Source: Bacteroidales bacterium (GTDB lineage: Bacteria > Bacteroidota > Bacteroidia > Bacteroidales > Muribaculaceae). From it: a stretch of DNA of 42,461 nucleotides. Positions 15,544 through 23,857 of this stretch are shown in pieces. Made by a program: the position numbers and the translations under genes. Numbering within the stretch: the stretch's first letter is position 1; each line of letters opens with the position of its first letter. Location: NCBI GenBank assembly GCA_900752535.1, contig CAADVV010000370.1, positions 1 to 42,461 on the forward strand. The letters run 5' to 3'. The notes under the pieces were generated by a model. It ran no database searches. It was not told where the DNA came from and was given only the letters and a program-made list of their open reading frames with translations.

Positions 15544-17901
15544 ATGAAAAGAATAACTACCCTCTTATTTTGTGTCTTACTGGCATGTATGAATGCCTAT
15601 GCACAACGTAACGTAAAGCTCAAAGTTCTGGAGAAAGGGACGGAACAGCCGGTCATCGCGGCCACTGTGGTCTATGCCGATAACGAAGCGTTGCAAAACC
15701 TGCAGGGGAGCGTCACGAATGTGGACGGGCTGGCGGAACTGAAAATCCCCTCCAAGAAAACGTATTATTACAAAATATCCTATGTCGGCTTTGTTCCGGC
15801 AACAGGAAAGATAGAAGCGACCGAAACCGAGAAGACCGTCTATCTGGAAGAAGACCATTTGGGACTGAACGAGGTGGTCGTCACCGGTTCACGTACAGCA
15901 CGACCCATCAAGATGTCGCCCGTCACGACGCAGGTGCTGGGCGGCAAGCAGTTGGTCGAAGCCGGATATAGTAACCTGCAACAGGCATTGCAGCAGGAAA
16001 CTCCCGGTCTGAATATCCAGAAGGTGGGCTTCGGAAACGAAATCTCCATGCAGGGTCTCGACGCCCGGCACGTGCTGTTCCTGATGGACGGCGAGCGCAT
16101 GACGGGCGACATGGCCGGGAATCTCGACTACGAGCGTTTCAACCTGCACGCCATCGACCGTATCGAGATTGTAAAAGGAGCCAGCAGTACGCTGTACGGC
16201 TCGCGTGCCGCCGGTGCGGTAATCAACCTTATCACGAAGAAAACGACCAAACCGCTTTCCATCGACGCAGGTGTGCGCTACGGACAGATGAACGAGCGCA
16301 ACTACAAGAATCCGCAACCGAAAGATTTTTTGTATATGTTCGAGAAGAATGCCGACCGTCCCAACCTGCAAGGCTGGGTATCTGCCGGATTCAAGGCGGG
16401 GAAAGTGACCTCGCAGACCGACGCATGGTACAGTTCCTCGGATGCGTTCTACATGTATCAGGCGGAGAACGACAAGAAGGTCTACACGCAGGAGGCCAAT
16501 CCCTTCCTTCCGCACGACATCACCGTAATCAACTCGTCCTCACGTCCGCCGATGGGCATCGAGGGCAAGGAGCATATCACGGTTTCCCAAAAACTGTATT
16601 ACGACCCGACCGATGACCTCTCGATCTTGGTCTACGGGAGCACCTTCTTTATGAACACGTATGACCTGATACAGGACATGACCTTCAGCCAGGCACGTGA
16701 CTGGACTGCCGGAGCAAAAGTGACCTACCACGTGAAAGACTGGTTCAGCGTTACGGGGAGCCTGCATGCCGACTTCTATGACCGCTTCAAGCGGCACGAG
16801 CGCATCGACACGCGCAACAAGGACTACGAGAGCAGCATCTGGCAGCCGCGCCTGACCATCACGAGCAACTACTTCGACGGGCACAGCCTGATATTCGGTG
16901 TGGAACATACGTCGGACGAACTGACCTCCGATCGTTTCTCCGGCAATGCCAACCACGACCTGAAAACCCGCGCCTTGAAGGAGACGGAGTATTTCCTGCA
17001 GGACGAGTGGACCATCAACCCCCAGTGGATGGTGTCTGCCGGACTGCGTACCAACTTCTCGAAGGCGTTCGGTTTCATGGGGATGCCCAAGATTGCCGCC
17101 AAGTATTCGCCCAACGAGCGGTGGGCCATCCGCGCCAACTATTCGATGGGCTACCGTTCGCCGAGTATCAAGGAACTCTTCTTCAACTGGGACCATTTGG
17201 GCATGTTCATGATTCGCGGAAACGAGAACATGCAGCCGGAGAAGAACAATTATTTCTCGCTGGGAGCCGAGTACAGCAACGACCGCCTGTTCCTGTCCGG
17301 TACGGCCTACGGCAACTATTTCCGTGATAAAATCGAGGGCGTGTGGCGCATCTACGACATGCAGTACAACTTCGAGTACACCAACCTGAGCAAGCAGCGC
17401 CTTCTGGGGCTGGAAGCCTTGCTGCGCTGGCACGTGCTGGACTGCCTGACGCTGAACGGAACGTACAGTTTCGTGAACGTGAGCAAGAACGAAGGAATAC
17501 AGGTGAACACCACCTCTCCCCATGCCGCTACGGCCAGTTTGGACTACAAATTCACGAAGAAGAACTACCGGTTGAACGCCGTGTTCAGTGCCTCGTACAT
17601 GGGACGCAAGAAGTTCGACGTGCAGGACCGCGTGTTCGTGGAAGAGGACAACAAGAGCTATGACGCCTACTTCCGTTGCGACCTGCCGCAATACGTGCTG
17701 TGCAACCTGTCGGTGTCGCAGACTTTCTACAATAAGGTGAAACTGACGCTCGGTGTGGACAACATCTTCAACTACGTGCCGAAAACGTTGGGTTCGGGCA
17801 TCACGATGTTCAACGTGCCCGCCACGCCGGGAACACGCGGATGGGTGCAGTTGGAATTTATGCTGGACGATGTGATTAACTCTTTAAGGAAAAAGAAATG
17901 A
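15544..17901 (+). CDS. HmuR-like TonB-dependent receptor (heme/iron family)
   Basis: This is a 785-residue protein. The ATG at 15544 gives a clean signal peptide (MKRITTLLFCVLLACMNAYA); the upstream in-frame extension lacks one. A carboxypeptidase-regulatory-like domain (about 22-105) is followed by NEVVVTGSRTARPIKMSP near residue 108 (TonB-box-like) and a typical plug (LQQALQQETPGLNIQKVG, DRIEIVKGASSTLYGSRAAG). In the barrel, GYRSPSIKELF near residue 536 and GNENMQPE near 559 match the positions of the YRAP and NPNL boxes that mark heme receptors such as Porphyromonas HmuR. The HmuY-family gene follows with an ATGA overlap, so heme or a related iron chelate is the best substrate guess. Confidence 0.88.
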   Translation: MKRITTLLFCVLLACMNAYAQRNVKLKVLEKGTEQPVIAATVVYADNEALQNLQGSVTNVDGLAELKIPSKKTYYYKISYVGFVPATGKIEATETEKTVYLEEDHLGLNEVVVTGSRTARPIKMSPVTTQVLGGKQLVEAGYSNLQQALQQETPGLNIQKVGFGNEISMQGLDARHVLFLMDGERMTGDMAGNLDYERFNLHAIDRIEIVKGASSTLYGSRAAGAVINLITKKTTKPLSIDAGVRYGQMNERNYKNPQPKDFLYMFEKNADRPNLQGWVSAGFKAGKVTSQTDAWYSSSDAFYMYQAENDKKVYTQEANPFLPHDITVINSSSRPPMGIEGKEHITVSQKLYYDPTDDLSILVYGSTFFMNTYDLIQDMTFSQARDWTAGAKVTYHVKDWFSVTGSLHADFYDRFKRHERIDTRNKDYESSIWQPRLTITSNYFDGHSLIFGVEHTSDELTSDRFSGNANHDLKTRALKETEYFLQDEWTINPQWMVSAGLRTNFSKAFGFMGMPKIAAKYSPNERWAIRANYSMGYRSPSIKELFFNWDHLGMFMIRGNENMQPEKNNYFSLGAEYSNDRLFLSGTAYGNYFRDKIEGVWRIYDMQYNFEYTNLSKQRLLGLEALLRWHVLDCLTLNGTYSFVNVSKNEGIQVNTTSPHAATASLDYKFTKKNYRLNAVFSASYMGRKKFDVQDRVFVEEDNKSYDAYFRCDLPQYVLCNLSVSQTFYNKVKLTLGVDNIFNYVPKTLGSGITMFNVPATPGTRGWVQLEFMLDDVINSLRKKK

Positions 17902-18629
17902 TTAAATATACGACAATGAAACGTATGGGATTATTCAAAACGGTAAGCCTCCTGCTGGGCTGTCTCACGATGTTCTCCTGCGTGGACTATGACGACATAC
18001 AACCCTTTACGGGCAAGACGCTGCCCCGCAAGTCGGGCTATTCCACAGGGGTGACGAACGACTGGATATACTTCAACCTTCGCACGGGTGAGTCATTCAA
18101 TACTTACACCGTGAACAAGGACATCAAGGAAGGCGAACAAATCAACCGCACGGACTGGGATTTGGCTTTCTGCGGCTATACCATGCGTACCAATTCGGGT
18201 ACGAGCGGTATCGGTCAGGGCGGTGCCGCCGATTTGGGCTATGGCGGTTACGATGACTGGACGAGCGTTTCACAACTGCCTTCCGACTTGGAATGGATCG
18301 TTGACACGGACGACGTGCGCGTCACCATGTCGCAGAACGACTGGAACCATTACCTTGTGGAAAACGGGCTGGACTTCGATGCCAACCCGTGGTTCGACCC
18401 CAATAACGGTCCTGCCACGACCGAGACCAATGCCAACCCGTTGCTGTCGCAGGCCATGAGCTTCTCCGGCCCTCCCCCCACATACACCCCTTCGTTCCAC
18501 ACGTATGTGGTGCGTACCGCCGACGGAGAGAGGTACTTCAAGATACAGATTATCAGTTGGTACGATGCCAATGTGGAAATCGGTGATGAAGGCGGGAGAA
18601 TCAGTTACTATTGCGACGAATTGAAATGA
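17898..18629 (+). CDS. hmuY: HmuY-family heme-binding lipoprotein
   Basis: The protein has 243 residues from the ATG that overlaps the receptor stop. An internal ATG at 17916 would start directly at the lipoprotein signal (LLLGCLTMFSC). HmuY features are WIYFNLRTGE, then the family core TDWDLAFCGYTMRTNSGTSG followed by IGQGGA, and the closing FKIQIISWYD. HmuY proteins are surface or secreted hemophores that hand heme to the HmuR receptor. The axial ligands differ between species (His in Porphyromonas; Met reported in Tannerella and Bacteroides homologues). Here candidates include Met in VTMSQND and LSQAMSF and His in PSFHTY; I cannot decide. It is coupled to the receptor upstream and the membrane gene downstream. 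Confidence 0.85.
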   Translation: MIKYTTMKRMGLFKTVSLLLGCLTMFSCVDYDDIQPFTGKTLPRKSGYSTGVTNDWIYFNLRTGESFNTYTVNKDIKEGEQINRTDWDLAFCGYTMRTNSGTSGIGQGGAADLGYGGYDDWTSVSQLPSDLEWIVDTDDVRVTMSQNDWNHYLVENGLDFDANPWFDPNNGPATTETNANPLLSQAMSFSGPPPTYTPSFHTYVVRTADGERYFKIQIISWYDANVEIGDEGGRISYYCDELK

Positions 18630-18892
18630 CGGAAGGGATGATGGGACAATTCGTGCGCTTTATGCGCTTCTGCAACCGGCGGTGGGTGAAATGGCCGGCA
18701 GCTATCGTCTTCTTGACGGCGATAACGGTCGCCCACTTCGTCATGGCAGACAAGTACGGGGACAGCCCCAATGCTCCCACTTGGGAGTTTACTGTCACGC
18801 TGCACGCCGCCATGCTGGTTGCTGCGGCAATTATTGTAGTATTCTACCAAAAATGTATCAAACGTAAATTAATGGAATATGGAAACGACTAA
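18626..18892 (+). CDS. Small two-helix membrane protein of the HmuY operon
   Basis: The ATG at 18626 overlaps the hmuY stop (ATGA), giving 88 residues. There are two hydrophobic helices (WPAAIVFLTAITVAHFVM and TLHAAMLVAAAIIVVFYQ), each with a His, separated by a short loop (KYGDSPNAPTWEF), and the termini are basic. I do not recognise the family. It overlaps the next membrane gene by 14 nt, so tight coupling suggests a small subunit of an inner-membrane complex. The two intramembrane His residues could bind heme or a metal (inference only). Confidence 0.75.
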   Translation: MTEGMMGQFVRFMRFCNRRWVKWPAAIVFLTAITVAHFVMADKYGDSPNAPTWEFTVTLHAAMLVAAAIIVVFYQKCIKRKLMEYGND

Positions 18893-19808
18893 CGTAACGA
18901 CCACTGAAACAACAAAAGCAACACCTCCTGCCGCCAAACAGCGCTATTGGTGGAAAGCCATCGCTTCTTTCCTCATGGTATTGTTTACCATGCCTTTGGG
19001 ACACGGGCTGATGATTATCATGGAGCATCTGATGAGCGAGACCGTTCTGCACTATTCGGCCTTTGTCATGGGGGCGGTAGGTATGGCGATGGTGATTGTC
19101 GGCGTATTCGCCAAAGGAGATACGCGCCAAACACTCTGGGGATTCTTCGGCGGCCTGCTTTTCTGGACAGGCTGGGTGGAATTTCTCTTCATGTATTTCG
19201 CCAACCGTTTCGGCACGCAGCCGGAACTCGACCCTGTAACGGGTGAAATCGTAACCCGTCCCGAATATCTCATACTGCCCGCTTCATTCGGCTTTTGGAT
19301 GATGATTATGGTGATGTACCTCTTCAGCACGAAGAACGGATGCAACTTCATCAACTGGTGGCAACGGTTGCTGTTCCGTGGTAAGAAGAACGACATCGCC
19401 GCACGCCCCATGACGCGCCACACGAGTATCGTCACGTTCATGGAACTGATGATGTTGCTGTGGAGTTCCTACCTGTTGCTGATGTTCTGCTACGATGATG
19501 TGTTCTTGGGCGAGAATCATCCGGTGACTCTATTGGTGGGAATCGGATGCTTTATCGGCTCGTTCTTTATCTTCGCCAAACAGTTGCGCCTTTCTGCGTG
19601 GGGGGCCAACATCCGTATGGCAATCGCTACTGTTATCGTGTTCTGGACACCGATTGAGATCCTTGGCCGTATGGATTTGTTAAGCGAGATATGGGTAGAC
19701 CCTATGGGCCATAAGACGGAAATGATTATCATACTGGTAGCGTTCCTCGTACTGGCTGTTTACCTGTGGTATATGGGAGCGAAGAAAAAGAATGCCGTTT
19801 CCCAATAA
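18879..19808 (+). CDS. Polytopic membrane protein, tandem paralogue 1
   Basis: This is a 309-residue protein with about seven or eight hydrophobic segments after a Thr-rich N-terminus. Blocks shared with paralogue 2 are YFANRFGTQ, LDPVTGEIVTRPEYLILP, NGCNFINWWQRL, AARPMTRHTSIV and HPVTLLVG, with further His at GHGLMII and MEHLM. The strongly conserved polar loops (NRFGTQ...LDPVTGEI, RPMTRHTS) suggest a shared active or binding site. I do not recognise a known transporter or cytochrome family. It lies between the small two-helix protein (14-nt overlap) and its paralogue (12-nt gap). A role in moving or reducing heme or iron at the inner membrane is inferred from context only. Confidence 0.85.
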   Translation: METTNVTTTETTKATPPAAKQRYWWKAIASFLMVLFTMPLGHGLMIIMEHLMSETVLHYSAFVMGAVGMAMVIVGVFAKGDTRQTLWGFFGGLLFWTGWVEFLFMYFANRFGTQPELDPVTGEIVTRPEYLILPASFGFWMMIMVMYLFSTKNGCNFINWWQRLLFRGKKNDIAARPMTRHTSIVTFMELMMLLWSSYLLLMFCYDDVFLGENHPVTLLVGIGCFIGSFFIFAKQLRLSAWGANIRMAIATVIVFWTPIEILGRMDLLSEIWVDPMGHKTEMIIILVAFLVLAVYLWYMGAKKKNAVSQ

Positions 19809-19820
19809 AGAAAACCAGAT

Positions 19821-20711
19821 ATGGCAGAAACAAAAGAGAGAAGGAGACACTGGCTTAAAGCGTTTGTCTCCATCGCAGTGACATTGGTTGCCATGCCGCT
19901 GACGCATATCCTGGCACGGGCATTGAAAGACGGAACGACGGGCGTGGAACAGTTCTATGCCGGAATGGGCATGGGACTGTTCGGTCTGCTGATGGTCATC
20001 ATCGGCGTATTCATAAAAGGAGATGTCAGGCAAACGCTGTTGGGTTTGTTCGGTGGCATGTTCTATTGGATGGGGGCCATCGACTTCCTGTTCATGTACT
20101 ATGCCAACCGTTTCGGTACGCAGGCGCAGCTTGACCCGGTGACGGGCGAGATAGTCAGCCGACCGGAATACCTGATACTTCCGTCCACCTTCGGGTTCTG
20201 GGCCATGACGATGATGCTGTACTTGTTCTGCACGGCCAACGGCTGCAATTTCCTGAACTGGTGGCAGCGCTTGTTCTTCGGCAAGCACAAGAAGGAAATC
20301 GCCGCACGCCCCATGACACGCCATACCAGTATTGTCGCTTTTATGGAAGTCATCACCATGCTGTGGACGTGCTACTTGGTGCTGATGTTTTGTTACGATG
20401 AACGTTTCTTCGGCGACCATCATCCGGTGACATTGCTTGTCGGGATGCTGGGCTTCATCGGTTCGCTGTTCATGTTCTCCAAACTGTTGCGTTACGGCTC
20501 GTGGGGCATGAGCCTGCGTTTCGGTTTCGCGACCGTAATTATCTTCTGGATCGCGGTAGAGGTGTTCGACCGGGTTCACCTGCTGAACGGGCTATGGGCA
20601 AATCCACAAGGACATGTGCAGGAAATCGTGTTGATTCTGGCTTCGTTTGCAGTAACCGGACTTTATCTCGCTTATGACAGACGAAAGAAAACTGCGGATG
20701 TAAAACAATAA
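19821..20711 (+). CDS. Polytopic membrane protein, tandem paralogue 2
   Basis: This is a 296-residue protein, colinear with paralogue 1 except for a shorter N-terminus (MAETKERRRHWLKAFVSIAV). It keeps YYANRFGTQ, LDPVTGEIVSRPEYLILP, NGCNFLNWWQRL, AARPMTRHTSIV and HPVTLLVG. Differences cluster in the hydrophobic helices and at the C-terminus. The pair probably forms a heterodimer or two specialised versions of one activity. The PepSY membrane protein follows after 20 nt in the same operon. No family can be named with confidence from the sequence alone. Confidence 0.85.
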   Translation: MAETKERRRHWLKAFVSIAVTLVAMPLTHILARALKDGTTGVEQFYAGMGMGLFGLLMVIIGVFIKGDVRQTLLGLFGGMFYWMGAIDFLFMYYANRFGTQAQLDPVTGEIVSRPEYLILPSTFGFWAMTMMLYLFCTANGCNFLNWWQRLFFGKHKKEIAARPMTRHTSIVAFMEVITMLWTCYLVLMFCYDERFFGDHHPVTLLVGMLGFIGSLFMFSKLLRYGSWGMSLRFGFATVIIFWIAVEVFDRVHLLNGLWANPQGHVQEIVLILASFAVTGLYLAYDRRKKTADVKQ

Positions 20712-20731
20712 AAGATAAAGATAAGGAAACA

Positions 20732-22213
20732 ATGAAACGGATAACTTGGAGGAAACATCATAAATGGTTCGGGTTGCTGTTCTGCTTCTTCATGTTTATG
20801 TTCTGTTGGAGTGGCATTGTGCTGAATCACCGTGAAGCAGTGGCCGACATCAACGTCAGCCGGAAGTGGCTGCCTGCAGGTTATCGCTTCGAAGCATGGA
20901 ACGGTGGGCTGCTGCGGGGAACGCTGCGCTATACGGACAAGGATTCCGTGGCGCATATACTGGCCTATGGTGCAGCCGGGATATGGCGCACGGACACTGC
21001 CGCCTCTGCCTTTGCGGATTTCAACGAAGGACTTCCCCAAGGAGCGGACTACCGTAGCATGAAAGGCATAGTGCAAACGACCGATGGTACGCTGTATGCT
21101 GCCGGCCAGTTCGGTCTGTACCGCCACGATGGAACGGCATGGAGAGAAATCCCTCTGCCTTTGGACGAGGGGGAACGTCTTTCGGACATCACCGTCCGGG
21201 GCGATACGCTGGTAGTTGCCGGACGTTCGTACCTCTATCTCTCCACGTCTCCCCACGCCGGATTTCGGAAAATACAGGTGAAAGTTCCTGACGGTTACGA
21301 GCCGAAGGTGACGCTTTTCCGCACGGTGTGGATGCTGCATAGCGGGGAGTTGTTCGGCACGGCAGGCAAGCTGGTTGTGGATGCGGTGGCCGTCGTGCTG
21401 GTTCTCCTGTGCCTCACGGGGGTTGCCTACTGGCTGCTGCCCAAGGACATGCGCCGCCGCCACCGCCACGGGCAGCACACGGAGGGCGAAGCCCGATGGA
21501 CACGCCTCTCCCTGCTGTGGCACGACAAGCTGGGACGCACCACTATCATACTGACCCTCTTGGTGGCCGTTACGGGCTGGTGCCTCCGTCCGCCCGTCAT
21601 GATACCGTTGGCTCTGACTAAGACACCCGCTCTGCCCGGCACTTCCTTGGACAGCCCTAACCCTTGGCACGACAAGCTGCGCATGGTGCGCCATGACGAT
21701 ATGTGCGGTGACTGGCTGCTCTCCACTTCCGAAGGTTTTTATTCGCTGGCTTCGCCGGATGCCGTTCCCGTGAAGGTGGAAGTAACTCCCCCGGTCAGTG
21801 TCATGGGGCTGAATGTCTGGCAAAAGGATAGGCAGGGGAACTGGCTGGCCGGTTCGTTCAGCGGCCTGTTCGTTTGGAACAGACAACAGGGTCGGATAAC
21901 GGATTATTTCACGGGAGAAGAAGCCGAAGATACAGCCGGCCCTCCTTTCGGCAAGTTTGCCGTTTCGGGTTACAGTGCGGATTTCAAGGGAAAGGAATGC
22001 GTGGTGGAATATTACGAGGGGACGGATGCCCTTGCCCAGCCCGGCGAACTCTCCACACAACCCATGTCGCTTTGGAACTTCGCTTTGGAAGTACACAGCG
22101 GGCGGGTCTTCATAGGCAGCGTGGCTACTTACGTGTTTGTCTTTCTCGTGGGAGGAGGATGTGTATGGTGTCTGTGGACAGGATATAGGGTGAGAAAAGG
22201 AAACAAGCAATAA
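20732..22213 (+). CDS. PepSY-TM (PepSY-associated membrane helix) protein
   Basis: This is a 493-residue protein. The N-terminus WRKHHKWFGLLFCFFMFMF is the classic opening of PepSY-TM proteins. A large periplasmic part follows (YDFR-like repeats such as LYAAGQFGLYRHDG), then helices near 215-238 (VVDAVAVVLVLLCLTGVAYW), 268-288 after SLLWHDKLGR, a second periplasmic part and a last helix near 465-485. His residues flank helices 1 and 3. Members of this group, including Bacteroides XusC and siderophore reductases, work next to TonB-dependent receptors and are thought to release iron by reduction at the inner membrane. It is the last gene of the operon, before a perfect hairpin. Confidence 0.85.
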   Translation: MKRITWRKHHKWFGLLFCFFMFMFCWSGIVLNHREAVADINVSRKWLPAGYRFEAWNGGLLRGTLRYTDKDSVAHILAYGAAGIWRTDTAASAFADFNEGLPQGADYRSMKGIVQTTDGTLYAAGQFGLYRHDGTAWREIPLPLDEGERLSDITVRGDTLVVAGRSYLYLSTSPHAGFRKIQVKVPDGYEPKVTLFRTVWMLHSGELFGTAGKLVVDAVAVVLVLLCLTGVAYWLLPKDMRRRHRHGQHTEGEARWTRLSLLWHDKLGRTTIILTLLVAVTGWCLRPPVMIPLALTKTPALPGTSLDSPNPWHDKLRMVRHDDMCGDWLLSTSEGFYSLASPDAVPVKVEVTPPVSVMGLNVWQKDRQGNWLAGSFSGLFVWNRQQGRITDYFTGEEAEDTAGPPFGKFAVSGYSADFKGKECVVEYYEGTDALAQPGELSTQPMSLWNFALEVHSGRVFIGSVATYVFVFLVGGGCVWCLWTGYRVRKGNKQ

Positions 22214-22263
22214 AACCTGTTTTAAGAAAGTCTCTTGAAGATTAAGCATACCCGGTTCTGCTC

Positions 22264-22301
22264 AAAATGCGATGGCATACGGTAGAATGCCATCGCATTT
22301 T
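22264..22301. terminator. Perfect 15-bp hairpin ending the heme/iron operon
   Basis: The arm at 22264-22278 (AAAATGCGATGGCAT) is perfectly complementary to 22287-22301, with an 8-nt loop. The A/T ends let it work in either direction. It lies 51 nt after the PepSY stop. Confidence 0.85.
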
Positions 22302-22334
22302 CACGCAGGACTGGAAGGGGCGTTGTCTCTTTGC

Positions 22335-22382
22335 GCATAAAAAATGAGGTTGTGTCAAACCCTGACATAACCTCACTTTTTA
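22335..22382. terminator. Second hairpin, terminator of the Cys-rich gene
   Basis: TGAGGTTGTGTCA (22344-22356) pairs with TGACATAACCTCA (22362-22374) through wobble pairs, with A-runs on the left and T-runs on the right. It lies just downstream of the minus-strand Cys-rich gene, so the two convergent units each have a terminator. Confidence 0.75.
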
Positions 22383-22402
22383 TAATTCGGAACGGCGATT
22401 GT

Positions 22403-22687
22403 TTAACATCCCCTGCAACATCCGCCTCTTCTGTGTTTCTTGTGATGACGATGATAATCGCAGCAATGACCTTCATGTTCACAATCTACACAGCTTTTGC
22501 ATTCTTCATTTTTGCGGCAACTTTTGCATTCCGAGCAGTTTGTATCGCATTTACACTCGCGGCAGGTACAGTCTTCGCAACAGCATTCTATTTTCACTTT
22601 TTCCTTTTCTTTTTTGTCCTCTTGTGCAAACAGGGTCACACAGCAGGCTGAAAAAACGAGGACACAAGTCAATACGATTTTCTTCAT
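22403..22687 (-). CDS. Secreted Cys/His-rich metallothionein-like protein
   Basis: This is a 94-residue protein. The first 22 residues are a signal peptide (MKKIVLTCVLVFSACC..., cleavage after FAQ). The remaining 72 residues hold 18 Cys and 6 His in dense CxC, CxxC and CC patterns (ECCCEDCTCRECKC, CSECKSCRKNEECKSC), a His cluster (YHRHHKKH) and a CC-RGC end, with many Lys and Glu. This is the composition of a metal-binding protein similar to metallothioneins, but exported. I know of no named family. Its own promoter has an exact -33/-7 pair at 22769-22800. It sits convergently beside the heme/iron operon, so metal binding or buffering outside the inner membrane is plausible. Confidence 0.8.
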   Translation of the reverse strand: MKKIVLTCVLVFSACCVTLFAQEDKKEKEKVKIECCCEDCTCRECKCDTNCSECKSCRKNEECKSCVDCEHEGHCCDYHRHHKKHRRGGCCRGC

Positions 22688-22768
22688 AAATTATAATGTT
22701 TTTAATGCAACGACTAAAAAATACTTGTCCCTATATTCTTGGCTTTTCTGGAAAGAGAATTATGTTTG

Positions 22769-22800
22769 CAAAAATAGCGGTATAATTCAATGAACACAAA
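22769..22800 (-). promoter_or_regulatory. Bacteroidota promoter of the Cys-rich gene
   Basis: On the minus strand, TTTG (22797-22800) is followed after exactly 20 nt by TATTTTTG (22769-22776). Both boxes match the consensus. The predicted 5' leader is about 75 nt. Confidence 0.8.
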
Positions 22801-22839
22801 TCAGTTATAATAAATGATGTAAAAAATGAGATTCTATTG

Positions 22840-22980
22840 TTCATCATCACCGAACAGATCCGTATATCGTAAAAGATAGAGGTACTTGCCCGTAGAGAGC
22901 GACTTTTATTCCGTGCGACTTGAACGGTTTGAGCGGCTGATAGTCCGCTATTACTGCCAGATGACAGTAGCAGCCATGTT
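22840..22980 (-). pseudogene. Decayed partial copy of the phosphoribosyltransferase gene
   Basis: This stretch aligns with part of the intact gene beside it. Shared pieces include CAGATCCGT, CTTT.ATYCCGTGCGA and TTGAACGGTT (compare 23545-23640). A further similar piece comes after an apparent deletion of about 65 nt (GCCAGATGACAGTA against GCCAGACGGCAATA near 23703). No open frame survives. It is a relic of a duplicated or replaced gene, truncated at both ends. Confidence 0.65.
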
Positions 22981-23020
22981 TCTCGCGTATTAGTTTATTC
23001 CGTTATCGAACGTAACTCTT

Positions 23021-23857
23021 TCATTTCGTCAGTTCCTTGATTTTGTTCACGATATAGCCGCCCCATACGTGCGCCTTTATTAGAAGCAGAGGTGGCAGGG
23101 TAACAGTTTTACCATAGAAGATGGCCGCCACCACCTTGCCGCCGCACCGCTCTATCTCCTCCTTGTAGTCGATCATACTCTGTCCGCTTGTCAGCACGTC
23201 ATCGACGATGACAACTTCTTTGCCTTTTATATCCCCCGTAATCCGGTAATTCCTTTCGAGGATGCGGTTTTCGCTGCCCTTCGCCTCGTGCAAGCTGTCG
23301 CGTGGCTCGAACACATCGACATCGTACAGCCCCGAAGTCAGTTTCGACCGGTGGGTCGTAATGTACCAGTCGAGACGCTTGAACCGTCGGGCATACTTGA
23401 ACTCATCACTGCACGGCATGAACATGATGTGGTAAGGGGCATCGTCCAGCTTCAAGGCGGACAGACATGTCTTGAAAAACTCGATGCCGTGATTTTCGCC
23501 CTCCTTGAACTGGTAGAGGGAACGGCAGAACGCACGCTGTTCGTCATTGAGCAGATCCGTGTACCGCGAAGGATAGTAATACCCAAAGAAAGCAACCTTT
23601 ATCCCGTGCGATTTGAACGGTTCAAGTGGCCGATGGTCCTCGAAAAAGTCCGAACGGGCGAAACAGAACATCTTGCAGGCTTCCCGATGGCCCGCCATAA
23701 CAGCCAGACGGCAATAACGGTTACGTTCCTCGGCGGTAGCGACTGTCCGTGCGGCCGCGAATGCCGCTTCTCCAGCCTTCCTTCTCCAGAAACCGATGAC
23801 ATACGACAGCAAGACCACAAGGCCGCACAAAGCCATAAAACAGAGTTTCGCTTCCAT
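23021..23857 (-). CDS. Membrane-anchored phosphoribosyltransferase-domain protein
   Basis: This is a 278-residue protein. An N-terminal hydrophobic segment (CFMALCGLVVLLSYVIGF) anchors the protein. The C-terminal domain carries KEVVIVDDVLTSGQSM near residues 212-227, the PRPP-binding motif of type I phosphoribosyltransferases (hydrophobic residues, DD, then TSG). The middle part (FFGYYYPSRYTDLLNDEQRA, FMPCSDEFKYARRF) is unlike salvage enzymes and resembles ComF-like proteins of accessory regions. The substrate is unknown. The gene is alone, is preceded by a TTTG-N20-CATTTTTG promoter with a dyad, and is followed by a decayed copy of itself, so the locus has been duplicated or exchanged. Confidence 0.8.
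   Translation of the reverse strand: MEAKLCFMALCGLVVLLSYVIGFWRRKAGEAAFAAARTVATAEERNRYCRLAVMAGHREACKMFCFARSDFFEDHRPLEPFKSHGIKVAFFGYYYPSRYTDLLNDEQRAFCRSLYQFKEGENHGIEFFKTCLSALKLDDAPYHIMFMPCSDEFKYARRFKRLDWYITTHRSKLTSGLYDVDVFEPRDSLHEAKGSENRILERNYRITGDIKGKEVVIVDDVLTSGQSMIDYKEEIERCGGKVVAAIFYGKTVTLPPLLLIKAHVWGGYIVNKIKELTK

Noticed and set aside
22331..22651. Plus-strand frame encoding a hydrophobic protein opposite the Cys-rich gene
   Set aside because: It is the mirror of the Cys/Lys-rich codons of the minus-strand gene, and the promoter and terminator positions fit the minus strand.
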